Below are positions 7,925-18,133 of a stretch of DNA of 64,000 nt, piece after piece. The DNA comes from Synoicihabitans lomoniglobus (GTDB lineage Bacteria > Verrucomicrobiota > Verrucomicrobiia > Opitutales > Opitutaceae): assembly GCF_029023725.1 (NCBI RefSeq), contig NZ_CP119075.1, positions 5,761,501-5,825,500 of the forward strand, in the 5' to 3' direction. Both the position numbers and the translations under genes were made by a program. The notes under the pieces are model-generated. The model was given only the letters and a program-made list of their open reading frames with translations, searched no databases and was not told where the DNA came from. The stretch's first letter is position 1. Each line of letters opens with the position of its first letter.

Positions 7925-8182
7925 ATGTCTACCGCACCGAATCATCGCACGATGGCTGAATTCTACATCAAGGGCCTCACCGGCGGCTTCATCGATCCCG
8001 ACGAGGTGATCAAGTGGGCCGACGATCTGCTCTGCAATGATCCGGACACGAAGGATTGGATGATCGATATCTCCACCGCCGGAGCCGATGACCGCATGGG
8101 CGTGGTGCACCACTTGCACGCGGTGAAAGGCGACGTCGACGAAGCCGCGTTGGCGGCGCTGTTGGCCGCTCGCGAAGGATAA
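7925..8182 (+). CDS. Small conserved-looking hypothetical protein
   Basis: An 85-aa acidic soluble protein ('EFYIKGLTGGFIDPDEVIKWADDLL', 'DWMIDISTAGADDRMGVVHHLHAVKGD'). I do not recognise a family. There is no signal peptide or membrane segment. ATG at 7952 (MAEFYIKG) is an alternative start; neither has a clear ribosome binding site. Codon use fits the neighbours, and the reading frame is bounded by short gaps on each side, which supports a real gene. Confidence 0.6.
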   Translation: MSTAPNHRTMAEFYIKGLTGGFIDPDEVIKWADDLLCNDPDTKDWMIDISTAGADDRMGVVHHLHAVKGDVDEAALAALLAAREG

Positions 8183-8241
8183 GGCAAACAAATGGCATAA
8201 ACGTTTTGACCGTTGAGAGGCAGGCGGTTAGATCACCTGTC

Positions 8242-8871
8242 ATGCCCCCATCCTTCCGCTCCCTTGTCGGCGCCCTGGTCTTGACCGGGGCGGCATCGCT
8301 TTCAGCTCAGTCCATCATCAGCGCCCATGCCGACTACGACGTGGCCGATGGTTTGATTGAGTGGTCGTTTGTGCTCGATGAAGACTTGAGCACGGCGACG
8401 GTGACGCATCTGGTGCTGGGATTTGATGACGGGTCGGGCGTGCCGGGGATCTTCTGGGATGACGTGGCCCATGTAACGGTGCACTCCTCCACGTTTCATG
8501 TGACCAAGGAAGACGTGTGGCCCGACAGCGGCGCGGGCATCAGTTACCTCGAACTGAACTTCAACAGCCCATTCACTCTGGGCGGTGCGTCGGCGACCCA
8601 CAGCTTCAATTACCAGACGAGCGGCACCAATGGTTTGGCCAACTCCGCGAATTTCTTCGTCTCATTGTATGCCGACGGACCAGCGACGCAGAACGTGTCG
8701 TTGGACGGAAGCTTGGTGGCGACGTTGTCGGGTTTCGGGACCACGGCGACGGATTTGAGCGCCGTGCCGGAATCCTCCGCGGCGGCGATCTGGGCGGGAT
8801 TGGCCGTCGTCGGTTTCGCGGGTGTGCGCCGACGCCGCGCTCCGCGTGGGGCGGCGGTTCCGCGCCGTTAA
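8242..8871 (+). CDS. PEP-CTERM sorting-domain protein
   Basis: A 209-aa exported protein. A signal peptide spans about residues 1-24, cut after 'AASLSAQ'. The body is beta-rich and Thr/Ser/Gly-rich with no recognisable enzyme fold. The last about 30 residues are a PEP-CTERM tail: 'VPES', a hydrophobic stretch 'AAIWAGLAVVGFAG' and an Arg cluster 'VRRRRAPR'. Such tails are processed by an exosortase in EPS-producing Gram-negative bacteria; no exosortase lies in this window. The start ATG 8242 gives the signal peptide; an in-frame upstream ATG is less likely. Confidence 0.8.
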   Translation: MPPSFRSLVGALVLTGAASLSAQSIISAHADYDVADGLIEWSFVLDEDLSTATVTHLVLGFDDGSGVPGIFWDDVAHVTVHSSTFHVTKEDVWPDSGAGISYLELNFNSPFTLGGASATHSFNYQTSGTNGLANSANFFVSLYADGPATQNVSLDGSLVATLSGFGTTATDLSAVPESSAAAIWAGLAVVGFAGVRRRRAPRGAAVPRR

Positions 8872-9040
8872 AGGATTGCCACGGAGCCGGGAGCTCGTCT
8901 TTGTCCGCCTTCCGCCTCCCGGGGTGGCTTAGTTACCCTTCCAGTTTTAATCCGCCGTCATCCACCTCGTGGATGGGGCCGTGATCAGTAGGCGTCGACC
9001 CCGCGTTGACGCCTTTTTTGTCTCCAGATTCCTCCGCATC

Positions 9041-10606
9041 ATGACCAATCCATTCATCAGAAAACAAGGCACGTTTAAGGACGATGCCCTTTCCGGGCTC
9101 ACCGTGGCGCTGGCGTTGGTGCCCGAGGCCATCGCGTTTGCGTTTGTCGCGGGCGTGCCGCCGTTGGTGGGGCTTTATGCCGCGTTCTTCATCGGTTTGA
9201 TCACGTCGATCTTTGGCGGTCGGCCGGGTATGATTTCCGGGGCGACCGGCGCACTCGCAGTGGTCATGGTGGCCCTCGTGCAAGAGGGTAATGCGCGGGG
9301 CGGCGAGGGGGCGGGACTGGAGTATCTTTTTGCGACGGTCGTGTTGATGGGCATCATCCAGATCACGGTGGGCGCGTTGCGGTTGGGTCGGTTGATTCGA
9401 CTCGTGCCGCACCCGGTCATGATGGGTTTTGTCAATGGCCTCGCGATCGTGATTTTCCTCGCCCAGCTCGACATGTTCAAGGAGCGCAGCGGAGCCGAGG
9501 TCGGCGGATGGCTGACCGGATCCGCGCTGTGGACCATGCTCGGCCTGACGGCGCTGACCATGGCGATCATCCATTTTCTGCCTAAGTTCACCAAGGCGAT
9601 CCCGTCCTCCCTGGCGGCGATTCTGGTGGTGGCGGGCATTGCGTTTCTCGGCGTGAACACGCAGGTCGTGGGCGACCTGGCTTCGGTGCAGGGCAGCCTC
9701 CCGCAGCTCCATCTCCCGAGCGTGCCGTTCAACATGGATACGCTCGCGTTCATTTTCCCCTATGCGGCCATTCTGGCGGCGGTGGGCTTGATCGAGTCGC
9801 TCATGACGCTCCAGTTGGTCGACGAGTTGACCGAGACGCGCGGGCAGGGCAACCGCGAGGCCGTGGCGCAGGGCGCGGCCAATATCGTGACGGGATTTTT
9901 CCAAGGCATGGGCGGTTGCGCGATGATCGGGCAGAGCTTGATCAACATCCGATCGGGTGGCCGCGGACGCACCTCCGGCATCGTGGCGGCGTTGGGTTTG
10001 TTGACCTTTATTCTGGTGGGCGCGCCGTTCATCGATCGCATCCCCATGGCGGCGCTCACGGGGGTGATGTTCATGGTCGTGATCGGGACGTTTGAATGGG
10101 CGACCTTTGAGACGTTTGGCAAGGTGCCCAAGAGTGACATCCTCGTGATCGCCATCGTCACGGGCGTGACGGTTTACGCGGATCTGGCGATCGCGGTCCT
10201 GGTGGGCGTGCTCGTGTCGGCGCTGGTTTTTGCGTGGAAAAGCGCGCAACACGTGCGTCTCGTCGTGTTGGAGGACACCCACGCCCAGCGCACCTATCTC
10301 ATGAGCGGACTGCTTTACTTTGGCTCCGTGCGCGAATTTGCGGATCAGTTCCGACCGGCGGAGGACCCGAATGATGTCGTGATCGATTGCCGTGACACCC
10401 GCGTTTGCGATCTCTCCGGGCTCGAGGCGATCAATGCGCTTGCCGAGCGTTATCGCAAGGCCGGCAAGACGCTGCACTTGCGCCACCTCTCGCCCGAGTG
10501 CCGTATCCTGCTGGAGAAAGCCGGGACGTTGATCGACGTGCAGGTCATGGCCGACGACCCACATTACTCGGTGGCGCGCATCAACGCCGACGGCAAATTT
10601 GAATAA
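9041..10606 (+). CDS. SulP-family anion transporter with STAS domain
   Basis: A 521-aa inner-membrane transporter of the SulP/SLC26 family (sulfate, bicarbonate or other anions). It opens with '[35 protein letters not shown]', the family's hallmark first helices, and continues with 10 or more hydrophobic segments to about residue 400. The cytoplasmic STAS domain occupies about 415-510 ('[22 protein letters not shown]'). The shape '[11 protein letters not shown]' is shared with the bicarbonate/sulfate branches, so substrate cannot be fixed. ATG 9041 is chosen because it starts just before the conserved N-terminus. A hybrid kinase gene follows on the same strand, 114 bp on. Confidence 0.9.
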   Translation: MTNPFIRKQGTFKDDALSGLTVALALVPEAIAFAFVAGVPPLVGLYAAFFIGLITSIFGGRPGMISGATGALAVVMVALVQEGNARGGEGAGLEYLFATVVLMGIIQITVGALRLGRLIRLVPHPVMMGFVNGLAIVIFLAQLDMFKERSGAEVGGWLTGSALWTMLGLTALTMAIIHFLPKFTKAIPSSLAAILVVAGIAFLGVNTQVVGDLASVQGSLPQLHLPSVPFNMDTLAFIFPYAAILAAVGLIESLMTLQLVDELTETRGQGNREAVAQGAANIVTGFFQGMGGCAMIGQSLINIRSGGRGRTSGIVAALGLLTFILVGAPFIDRIPMAALTGVMFMVVIGTFEWATFETFGKVPKSDILVIAIVTGVTVYADLAIAVLVGVLVSALVFAWKSAQHVRLVVLEDTHAQRTYLMSGLLYFGSVREFADQFRPAEDPNDVVIDCRDTRVCDLSGLEAINALAERYRKAGKTLHLRHLSPECRILLEKAGTLIDVQVMADDPHYSVARINADGKFE

Positions 10607-10720
10607 CCGCGGCGCGCGCGTGGAATCCGATGAGCGGGGCCGACTCCAGCGCGGGGCCGGGTCGTCATCGGGGCCGGTGCGGTCAGGAAGTTTTTCACAA
10701 CATTGCGTTGGGGTGAGTGA

Positions 10721-13051
10721 TTGAATCAGGATCGCATCTTGTCTGTCCCCAGAAAAATTCGCCGTCTGCATGTGCTTTTCATCGCCGCGCTGGTGGTGAT
10801 TGCCGTGCTGGTGCTGGGGACCCAGTTGCTGAACTCGTGGATGACCTCCGAGCAGCGCAATGGCGGCGAATTGATCAACGTCGCCGGTCGCCAACGCATG
10901 CTGAGTCAGCGGGTGATCAAAACCGCGTTTTTCCTGAACGGCACCTCCGACCTCGCCTCGCGGGGCGTGCTCAATGGCCAGCTGCAAAAAGCGCTCGATG
11001 ACTTCGAACAGGGCTGGCGCTCCCTCACCGATGAAGCGGGGCGTTTTGCCGATTGGTCGAGAGATCCGTGGGTGGCGCCGCTGTTGGCGGAAGTTGCTCC
11101 TCACCATGCCGCGTTGCGGGCCGCCGGGCAACGCGTGGCCGATCACTTCGCCGAGCCGGGGGCTGTCTTGCTGCCGCCGGAGCATGCGGACCTCGTCCAA
11201 CTCCGCGGCAGCGACCAAGCGTTTCTGCTGCGCATGGACGACATCGTCTACACCTATCAGGCCATCTACGAAGCCCGGGTGAATCGGATCATTACCTTCG
11301 AGTGGATCCTCACCGGTCTCACCTTGTTGGCGCTCTTGTTGGAGGCGTTGTTCATCTTTCGCCCCATCAACGAGACCGTGCGCAACTTCCTGCAAGAGGT
11401 GACGACCAACCAACGCGAGTTGCAGTCGCAGAATATTCGACTCGGCAAGGCGCGCGAAGACGCCGAGTCCGCCCTCAAGGCGCGGTCCTCGTTTCTCGCC
11501 ACCATGAGTCATGAAATCCGCACGCCCATGAACGGCGTGATTGGCATGACGGGGTTGTTGCTCGATTCCACGGAGCTCAGCCGGGACCAGCGGGACTACG
11601 TCAAAACCATCCGCTCGTCCGGCGACACGCTGATGACGCTGATCAACGACATCCTGGATTTTTCCAAGATCGAGTCGGGCAAGATGGATCTGGAGCAGCA
11701 GCCGTTTGATCCGCGGCAGTGTGTGGAGGAAACGATCGAGTTGTTGTCGACCTCCTTGCGCGGCAAGTCCGTGCAACTTCTGGCCGCGATCGACGCCAAC
11801 GTGCCCGACGCCGTGGTGGGCGACGTGACCCGCATTCGTCAGGTGCTCGCCAACCTGGTCGGTAACGCGACCAAGTTTACCGCCCAGGGCGAAGTGGTGG
11901 TTTCACTCGCCGTCGAGCAAGTGGCCGAAACCGATTTTGTGCTGTTGCGCTTTACGGTGCGCGACACCGGCATCGGCATTCCGGCGGACAAGTTTGACCG
12001 CCTCTTCTCTTCCTTCGAGCAGGTGGACGCGACGACCACGCGACGCTTTGGCGGCACCGGGCTGGGGCTGGCGATCTCGCGCCGACTGGTCGAGCTCATG
12101 GGCGGCAAACTCACCGTCACCAGCACGCTGGACGTGGGCTCGACGTTCCAGTTCACCGTGCCCAGTCAAGTCGCGCCTTCGATCGGTGGGTCCACGCCCG
12201 ATGAACTGGTCGGTCTGTTGCAAGGCCGGGTATTGTGGATCGTCGACGACAACGCGGAAAGCCGTAGAATTTATCGTGCCATCGGCGAGCAGTGGGGCAT
12301 GCACGTGCAGACGTTTGACGATCCCGCCGATGTGCTCACCGCCTTCTCGGGGGACGATGAGGGACCGGCCGTGTTGGTCACCGACATGCAGATGCCCGGC
12401 ATGGATGGCTTGGAGTTGTGTTGCACCCTCCGCGACATCGAGGCCGAGCGAAAGTGCACCACCGCCGTTCCGATCGTGCTGCTTTCGTCGGGAGGCTTCG
12501 ATGCCGCCGATCCCCGTTGTGCGTCCGCGGCGTTTTTTGCGGTGTTTCTCAAGCCGGTGCGGCAATCCCAGTTTATCTCCACCCTTGCCCGAGCGCTTGC
12601 ACCCGCGCTCCCGCCCGAACCGACACCTGATTCGCGAGCCCCGTTTGGCGACCCGCTGGCCTCGTTTGCCGACCGTCATCCGTGGCGCATTTTGGTCGCG
12701 GACGACAACGGGGTTAACCAAAAAGTGGCCGAGCGCATCCTGAGCGTGCTTGGCTACCGGGTCGACCTGGTGGCCAATGGCGCCGAAGCTGTCGAGTCCT
12801 GCCTGCGCTTTCACTACGATGTCGTGTTCATGGACGTGCACATGCCGGTGATGGATGGCCTCGCAGCCACCGCCGCCCTGCATGAAAAGCTCGGGGAGCA
12901 GGTGCCGTGGATCGTGGCCATGACCGCCGCGGCGATGAGCGGCGACCGCGAGAAATGTCTCGCGGCCGGCATGCACGACTACGTCTCCAAACCGGTGAAG
13001 CGACCGGAGTTCGAGCGCGCCTTGGCCGAAGTCAAAGTGAAGCAAAGTTAG
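10721..13051 (+). CDS. Hybrid sensor histidine kinase with PilJ-type sensor and two receiver domains
   Basis: A 776-aa membrane sensor kinase. Order: TM1 (about residues 17-37), a periplasmic PilJ/NarX-like helical sensor starting '[19 protein letters not shown]', TM2 (about 190-210), a coiled-coil linker, HisKA with the phospho-acceptor H264 in '[15 protein letters not shown]', HATPase ('[10 protein letters not shown]', 'GTGLGLAIS'), then two receiver domains (about 502-630, with '[13 protein letters not shown]', and 665-776, with '[13 protein letters not shown]'). No Hpt domain is present, so a separate phosphotransfer protein is likely. The start is TTG 10721, with TTG 10739 as a second option; a GGTGAG-like site precedes it. 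The 3' end overlaps mtfA on the other strand by 4 bp. Confidence 0.9.
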   Translation: MNQDRILSVPRKIRRLHVLFIAALVVIAVLVLGTQLLNSWMTSEQRNGGELINVAGRQRMLSQRVIKTAFFLNGTSDLASRGVLNGQLQKALDDFEQGWRSLTDEAGRFADWSRDPWVAPLLAEVAPHHAALRAAGQRVADHFAEPGAVLLPPEHADLVQLRGSDQAFLLRMDDIVYTYQAIYEARVNRIITFEWILTGLTLLALLLEALFIFRPINETVRNFLQEVTTNQRELQSQNIRLGKAREDAESALKARSSFLATMSHEIRTPMNGVIGMTGLLLDSTELSRDQRDYVKTIRSSGDTLMTLINDILDFSKIESGKMDLEQQPFDPRQCVEETIELLSTSLRGKSVQLLAAIDANVPDAVVGDVTRIRQVLANLVGNATKFTAQGEVVVSLAVEQVAETDFVLLRFTVRDTGIGIPADKFDRLFSSFEQVDATTTRRFGGTGLGLAISRRLVELMGGKLTVTSTLDVGSTFQFTVPSQVAPSIGGSTPDELVGLLQGRVLWIVDDNAESRRIYRAIGEQWGMHVQTFDDPADVLTAFSGDDEGPAVLVTDMQMPGMDGLELCCTLRDIEAERKCTTAVPIVLLSSGGFDAADPRCASAAFFAVFLKPVRQSQFISTLARALAPALPPEPTPDSRAPFGDPLASFADRHPWRILVADDNGVNQKVAERILSVLGYRVDLVANGAEAVESCLRFHYDVVFMDVHMPVMDGLAATAALHEKLGEQVPWIVAMTAAAMSGDREKCLAAGMHDYVSKPVKRPEFERALAEVKVKQS

Positions 13052-13833
13052 CCCTGCGAAAACCAGGTCGCAGGATCGAGTTGGTAGAACGTTTCGAGCT
13101 CCGCATACAACGCGGGCTGTTTGCGTTTGAGCTGCCGCGGCTTTTCGAAAAACGCCTCCGTCGCGACCGCGAAAAATTCGGCCAGATTGGTCGCTCCGTA
13201 GACGTCGAGCACGTTGCGCTTGCCCGCGGCGGCCATGCGTTCGAGGCGGGCGTGTCCCGCCGTAATCACCTGCGTCCAACGCGCATAACGGTGCGCCGGT
13301 CCGAGCCGGGGGATGCCGTCGCCACCACCGTGCGCCTGATCGAGTTGGTGGGCGAATTCGTGGAACGTCACATTGTGCCCGTCGAAACAATTGCGCGCTC
13401 CCTGCTGCACGGCGTTCCACGCCAGCACCACCGTGCCGCTGGTCGACGATTGTCCGAGGCGCACCACCTCCCGCTGCATGACGATGCCCGCCGGTCCGTG
13501 CAGCGTCTCGGTTGCGCGATACGCCGCCGGATAAACCAACACCGTGCGCAGGTTGGGGAACGGGATGCCCGTTTCGCTCAGCACCAACATCCCCGCCTGA
13601 CCGGCAATGGTGAGCACCATTTCGTCGGTGAGTTCGAGCCCGCCGCAGGCTTCGAAATGAACCCGGTGCACCAGCCCGGTGATGCGTTCGTGCAACTGCT
13701 GCTGCAACGCGGCGGGCAGGCGGGCGTAGACCGGGATGTTGGCCTCCAACACGGCGATCCATGCCGGATCAAACGTCACCGGCTCCTGTTCCGGCGGATC
13801 AAACCACGTCGCCAGACGCGCCCAGAAGCTCAT
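13048..13833 (-). CDS. mtfA: MtfA-family zinc-dependent peptidase
   Basis: A 261-aa protein of the MtfA family, cytosolic metalloaminopeptidases related to the anthrax lethal factor fold. In E. coli MtfA titrates the repressor Mlc. Zinc and catalytic residues are H158, E159 and H162 in '[10 protein letters not shown]', with the downstream '[15 protein letters not shown]' supplying the third zinc ligand. Length matches the family. No Mlc homologue is in the window, so the E. coli role should not be assumed. It converges on the hybrid kinase. Confidence 0.9.
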   Translation of the reverse strand: MSFWARLATWFDPPEQEPVTFDPAWIAVLEANIPVYARLPAALQQQLHERITGLVHRVHFEACGGLELTDEMVLTIAGQAGMLVLSETGIPFPNLRTVLVYPAAYRATETLHGPAGIVMQREVVRLGQSSTSGTVVLAWNAVQQGARNCFDGHNVTFHEFAHQLDQAHGGGDGIPRLGPAHRYARWTQVITAGHARLERMAAAGKRNVLDVYGATNLAEFFAVATEAFFEKPRQLKRKQPALYAELETFYQLDPATWFSQG

Positions 13834-13923
13834 GGGCGGGGGGCGAGGAGAGGAGAAGGCAACATGACGCCACCGTGAGCGACCCGCGGTCGCGAAGAAA
13901 GCCGAAAACCACTCGCCACCCGC

Positions 13924-16332
13924 TCAGTCCATGTGCAACGCCTGAATGGGGTTGAGGCGGGAGGCCCGCCACGCCGGTATCCAGGTAGCTAATACGGCCG
14001 CGGTGCCGACGGCCGCCGTCGACAAACTCAGCGGCAGCGCAGTGATGCCGTCCATGTCGTAGGCCACGCTCGTGAGCAGACTGCTCAGGGCGAACGTGCC
14101 CGCGATGCCGATCACAATGCCCATGCCCACCCAGCGCAGGCCCTGGCCGAACACCAGCCGCAGAATGTCCCCGCTCATGGCCCCGATCGCCATGCGCACC
14201 CCGATCTCCCGCGTGCGTTGCACGATGTGGTAGCTGAGCGTGCCGTAGAGCCCCACCGCCACGAGTCCGAGGGCGGCGACCATGAAGAAATTGACGAGAC
14301 CCGCCACCGCGCGCTCCCCGGCGGTGGCATCGTTCACCACCTGGTTGAGCGTGCGGACGTTTTCCAGGGCGAGTTCATGATCGAGCTCCGTGATCGCAGC
14401 GCGCAGCTGCGGCGCGAGAAACGAGGCCGGTTGGGTCGAACGCAGATTGATGTGCACGGTCTCCCCCCAATGACGCGGCGGCGTCGTATACATCTCGGGC
14501 TGCGGCTCGGCGGTGGCACTCCACTGTCGCACGTTTTCGACCACGCCGACCACCGTCGCCGTATACCACGGGTCCTCGGGCTGGTTGGCGCGGAAGATCT
14601 CGCCAATGGGGCTTTTATCCGGCCACGCCTTTTCGACGAAGGCGCGGTTGACCACGACCCCGAGATGGCCGTCTTCGGTCATGTCGTCCGTCGCCGTGAG
14701 ATTGCGTCCCTGCAGCAGGGTAATGCCCATGGTGGCAAAGTAATCCGTGGTGACCGAGGAACGCTCCACGCTCGTGCGCCGCTGGGTCGGGTCATACGTC
14801 TCGTCGTTGACGAGGGCGTTGGTATTGCTGCCGCCTTCGAGCGGTAATTTTGAGGTCAAGCCGACGCTGGTCACACCGGGAATGGCCTGCAGGTGCTCCG
14901 TGAGTTTAGACCAGAAACGCACCCGGTCCTCGTTGTCGTCGTAGGCGTCGCTGCGCAGGTTGAGTTTGGCCGATAGCACGAGGTCCGTGCTGAGCGATTG
15001 GTTCTGTTCGAGGATCTTGAAGTAGCTGGCCGAAAACAACGCCGCCCCGTTGGCCAATACGAAGGCGACCGCGATTTGCGCGATGATCAAGGCGCGCAGC
15101 ATGTGATGCCGCGCCCGCGAACCCACCGCGCCGCGCGCATCGCTGCGAATCACGCCGACGAGAGAAGTGCGTGCCGCCGCCAGCGCGGGCGGGATACCGG
15201 CCAGCAAGGTGGTCAGAACGGTGGCCCCCAACGCGAAGAGCAGGGCGGCGGCATCGAGAGCGATGGCGGCTTTGCGCGCTTCGCTGGTCGGAGCGATCAA
15301 CTTGAGCACCTCGATGCCCCCGTAGGAAAAGGCGAGGCCCACCGTGGCACCGAGCGCAGCCAGCACCAAACTCTCGGTCAAAGCCAACCGCACCAGACGG
15401 CTCCGCGTGGCCCCCAACGCGACGCGCACGCCGAACTCGCCCTGCCGCTGGGCGCTGCGGGCGAGCAACATCGAAGCCACGTTGGCGCAGGCCACCAGCA
15501 GCACCAACGCGACCGCGCCGAAGAGCAACCACACCTGTCCGCCCACATCGTTGGTCATCTCGTAGTGGAGCGAACGCACGAGGAATTCCTTGCGCGTGTT
15601 GCTGTCGGGGTAGAGCGCAGTGAGCTGCGTGCCGATCGACTTGATCTCGGCGTCGGCGGACCCGACCGTCGCGCCATTGTGCAACCGCGCGACTCCGCAC
15701 AGATAATGACTGTCGCGCTGCTCCCGCTCATCCTCCCCCCAGATGTAGGGCGTCCAAACCTGACAGTCCTGCGTGCGCATCCACGGCGCGGCAAATTCGA
15801 AGTCGGCCGGCATGATGCCGACCACGGTCACATTGCGACTGTTGAGCCGCACCGTTTGTCCGACGAGATCCGGCGTGCCGCCAAACGTCTGCTGCCACAG
15901 CCCATAGCTCACGATGGCCACCGGGGCTGCCCCCTCGACCTCATCGGCCGGTTCGAGGAACCTCCCGCGAAAAGGTTGCACGCCGAAAGCCCGCAACACC
16001 CCGGAGGTGGCGCGCACGCCCGCGACGGCCTGGGCTCGCTCCGTCCCCACATTGACCGACCCCGGTTGGTAGACGCCGAAATCCGTGAACGACGTGTTCT
16101 GCTCATGGAGATCGTGAAAGTCGGCCGGCGAAAGCGGCCACCCGTCGCCCGACCACACCTGCACGATTTTTTCGGACTCCGGGTAGTCGAACGGATGCAT
16201 CACCAATGCCCGCAATGTGCTGAACATCGCGGTCGAGGAGCCGATACCGATGGCCAGAGTGAAGGTGGCAATGAGAGCAAAGCCGCGGGCTTTGGCGAGG
16301 TGGCGCAGGGCAAGGCGAAGGTCGGTAAGCAT
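13924..16332 (-). CDS. MacB/FtsX-type ABC transporter permease (ADOP family)
   Basis: An 802-aa membrane protein with two periplasmic core domains and two FtsX blocks, the layout of the acidobacterial duplicated permease group. The N-terminus is 'MLTDLRLALRHLAKARGFALIATFTLAIGIGSSTAMFS'. Helices recur at about residues 270-300, 325-345, 370-400, and in the C-terminal set 'VGLYGTLSYHIVQRTREIGVRMAIGA'. The closing 'ASRLNPIQALHMD' is typical of FtsX permeases. The partner ATPase is not adjacent, as is usual for this group. Substrate unknown (export or envelope stress type). The start ATG 16332 is chosen because 'LTDLRLALR' is the usual beginning. Confidence 0.9.
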   Translation of the reverse strand: MLTDLRLALRHLAKARGFALIATFTLAIGIGSSTAMFSTLRALVMHPFDYPESEKIVQVWSGDGWPLSPADFHDLHEQNTSFTDFGVYQPGSVNVGTERAQAVAGVRATSGVLRAFGVQPFRGRFLEPADEVEGAAPVAIVSYGLWQQTFGGTPDLVGQTVRLNSRNVTVVGIMPADFEFAAPWMRTQDCQVWTPYIWGEDEREQRDSHYLCGVARLHNGATVGSADAEIKSIGTQLTALYPDSNTRKEFLVRSLHYEMTNDVGGQVWLLFGAVALVLLVACANVASMLLARSAQRQGEFGVRVALGATRSRLVRLALTESLVLAALGATVGLAFSYGGIEVLKLIAPTSEARKAAIALDAAALLFALGATVLTTLLAGIPPALAAARTSLVGVIRSDARGAVGSRARHHMLRALIIAQIAVAFVLANGAALFSASYFKILEQNQSLSTDLVLSAKLNLRSDAYDDNEDRVRFWSKLTEHLQAIPGVTSVGLTSKLPLEGGSNTNALVNDETYDPTQRRTSVERSSVTTDYFATMGITLLQGRNLTATDDMTEDGHLGVVVNRAFVEKAWPDKSPIGEIFRANQPEDPWYTATVVGVVENVRQWSATAEPQPEMYTTPPRHWGETVHINLRSTQPASFLAPQLRAAITELDHELALENVRTLNQVVNDATAGERAVAGLVNFFMVAALGLVAVGLYGTLSYHIVQRTREIGVRMAIGAMSGDILRLVFGQGLRWVGMGIVIGIAGTFALSSLLTSVAYDMDGITALPLSLSTAAVGTAAVLATWIPAWRASRLNPIQALHMD

Positions 16333-16937
16333 GGCGGAAAAAAGCTGAAACGCTGAAATGTGAACATACGGACCCGTGCGGAACGACACGCCGGGCACGT
16401 GCTACAGAACCCGCGGGAGGGCGCAGAGGTTACAGATTATTTTCCGGCGCGGAGCCGTCACCCTGCGACGACCTCCTGCATGTAGGGCGTTCGCTCGCGA
16501 ATGCCGCCGTCTACCGGACTCACTTGAGCCAACGGACGATCATCTTTCACACCAAGACCGCCAAGCGGTGCCGGGGTGAAGCTTCGCTCTCAACTTCGAA
16601 CCACTTCTAGTCCGCCTTGGAGGACGACGTCGTCCGACGTTGCCTCGCCAAGTCCATCAACCCCAACCCCCCTTTCCTCCCGTGATCAGCGGCCAGTTCA
16701 AAACAGACTATATGAGTTTAAACCTGACCCTTTTTGGCGTGCTCCGCTGTTAAACGACATGCGTCGGTGACTGTAAAGGCTTCCGCCTTCGCTCTGGCGA
16801 GCTTCGGCGCGACAAGTCCGCTGGTGTGACGGTGGCGCTTTGGCTTGGTGAGTCTGTCGGTGGGGGGGGGCCTGATTGCTGATCTCTTCGCGGCCTTTGC
16901 GACCTTCGTGGCAGCGGCAACTCAATCCCCGGCGCTT
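16333..16937. other. Non-coding region with degenerate repeats
   Basis: No credible gene is seen in about 600 bp. It holds the upstream end of the permease gene, a repeat (16605-16737) that recurs on the other side of rnhA, a stretch rich in short reading frames, a run of nine G at 16862-16870, and the short dispersed motif near 16883. Confidence 0.55.
16605..16737. repeat. Degenerate direct repeat, copy 1 (downstream of rnhA)
   Basis: It shares order and sequence with 17575-17714 on the other side of rnhA: a 'GGAGG.ACGAC' block, 'CGTTGCCTC', 'TCCATCAA', 'GATCAGC', then 'GAGTTTAAACC.GACCCTTTTT'. The copies have diverged clearly, so this is old. The tail 'AAAAAGGGTCAGGTTTAAACTC' read in reverse looks like the end of a dispersed element. 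Confidence 0.5.
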
Positions 16938-17465
16938 TCAGAGCAGGCTCAGGCCGTTGGTCACGGCGGCGTTGGCGGGGGCTTCGTAACCTTCGTCGCG
17001 GGGGAGGTTGGGTTGGGCGCGGGCGAGCACGGCGAGTTCGTCGCAGTTTTCGTTTTCCGGATGACCGGCGTGGCCCTTGATCCACTCGAAGGTCACGTCG
17101 TGGAGAGCCAGCAGTCGTCGCAGCTCAATCCATAGGTCGGCGTTGTCGCGCAGTCCTCCCGCTTTGCGAAATTGTTTGGCCGCCCATTTTTCCAGCCAGC
17201 GTTGCGTGACGGGTTCGGTGACATACTTGGAGTCGGACACGACCCGCACTTTGAGCCCGGGCCGTTGCAACGCCTTCAGTCCTTCGATGACGGCGGTCAA
17301 CTCCATGCGATTGTTGGTGGTTCGGGCGAAGCCGCCCGAGAGCATCTTTTCTCGTTTGTCCCACCGCAGCAGAGTCGCCCAGCCACCGCGTCCCGGATTG
17401 GATTCGCAGGCCCCATCGGTAAACATCTCGACGATTCGGGGGGAAGACTCAGGCGGTGGCGGCAT
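16938..17465 (-). CDS. rnhA: Ribonuclease HI
   Basis: A 175-aa RNase HI that cuts RNA in RNA-DNA hybrids (primer and R-loop removal). The catalytic set is present: D17 in 'FTDGACESNPGRGG', E55 in 'NNRMELTAV', D78 in 'VVSDSKYV', H132 in 'KGHAGHPENE' and D142 in 'NCDELAVLARAQ'. A short tail after the core ('NLPRDEGYEAPANAAVTN') is unusual and recurs as a remnant at 22100. The start ATG 17465 (MPPPPESSP) is preferred over an upstream in-frame start that adds 15 residues. Degenerate repeats lie on both sides of the gene. Confidence 0.95.
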   Translation of the reverse strand: MPPPPESSPRIVEMFTDGACESNPGRGGWATLLRWDKREKMLSGGFARTTNNRMELTAVIEGLKALQRPGLKVRVVSDSKYVTEPVTQRWLEKWAAKQFRKAGGLRDNADLWIELRRLLALHDVTFEWIKGHAGHPENENCDELAVLARAQPNLPRDEGYEAPANAAVTNGLSLL

Positions 17466-17574
17466 GGGCGGGTAAGTCCTCAACGATCCCGATGCCCACG
17501 CGCAAGGCAACCCCGCCCTGATCGGTATGCGGAAATGAGAAGTCCCACTCCTCCACGTCGCGCCCCCGAATCAC

Positions 17575-17714
17575 CTTGAATTCGCCTCGGAGGGACGACT
17601 TCGACGTCGTGGGCCGTTGCCTCTTGGGTTCCATCAAAACCAACCCGTTCCGGCCTCCGATCAGCCGTCTCGTTCGATCTGACTACAAGAGTTTAAACCA
17701 GACCCTTTTTTTGG
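17575..17714. repeat. Degenerate direct repeat, copy 2 (upstream of rnhA)
   Basis: The counterpart of 16605-16737, in the same orientation. It ends with 'GAGTTTAAACCAGACCCTTTTTTT' and runs straight into the IS481-type remnant. Confidence 0.5.
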
Positions 17715-17729
17715 GTCCGCGGTCGTTTG

Positions 17730-17990
17730 GTGCGAGCACCCTCGCGGGCGACGCGACAGGTTGCTCAATCCTTGGCCGCCTTCGGCAGCGTAGCGACTCA
17801 GCCACTTATGGCCGGTCTTGCGACTGATATTAAAGTCCTCGCATAGCTGCGTGACTGTGAAGCGGCCGGTGGCCGCCAGACTGACGAACTGCATCTTTTG
17901 ATCCATGGGTGACACTTTTTTCCAAGGCATACGCCCTTCTTAGTGTTACCCATGTCCCTAGACTATCTGTTACCTATGTCCCCGGTTCAT
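17730..17990 (-). mobile_element. IS481-family remnant (transposase N-terminus and element end)
   Basis: On the minus strand from 17930 the frame reads MPWKKVSPMDQKMQFV..., then 'FTVTQLCEDFNISRKTGHKW' and 'SRYAAEGGQGLSNLSRRPRG'. This is the N-terminal helix-turn-helix of IS481-type transposases. The frame then runs into the repeat at 17714, so about 65 residues remain and the DDE domain is gone. Outside the start lie two copies of TGTTACCYATGTCCC (17944-17958 and 17968-17982), the sort of sequence found at IS481 element ends. The element is dead and marks one edge of the AT-rich island. Confidence 0.8.
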
Positions 17991-18101
17991 ACCACGTAAT
18001 AAGCGCATCTACTTGATGAAAAAGGGGAGGCAATTGTTCTTGAAAGGACCGGTTTAAATGGTTTCCACTCTTATTCGAAGGAGCGTGCTGGCCCATGCTT
18101 T

Positions 18102-18117
18102 TACAAACAAGTTTGTA
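18102..18117. promoter_or_regulatory. Palindrome before the AT-rich operon
   Basis: TACAAAC-aa-GTTTGTA is a perfect 7-bp inverted repeat, ending 16 bp before ATG 18134. It is a possible operator. It also overlaps a tiny frame (ATG 18095, eight codons) behind a GGAG at 18079-18082, which could be a leader peptide; this is speculative. Confidence 0.35.
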
Positions 18118-18133
18118 TTAATCGCGGCCTATT

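Noticed and set aside
8933-11776. A 947-codon open frame on the minus strand
   Set aside because: It is antisense to the SulP gene and the 5' half of the hybrid kinase, whose protein motifs are unmistakable. Its product is His/Arg/Gln-rich without any family pattern. Such frames are common in high-GC DNA.
16698-16925. A minus-strand 75-codon frame ending 'KGSGLNSYSLF'
   Set aside because: It arises from the dispersed repeat tail (the same tail gives 'KKGSGLNSCSQ' at 17700). No protein family is seen.
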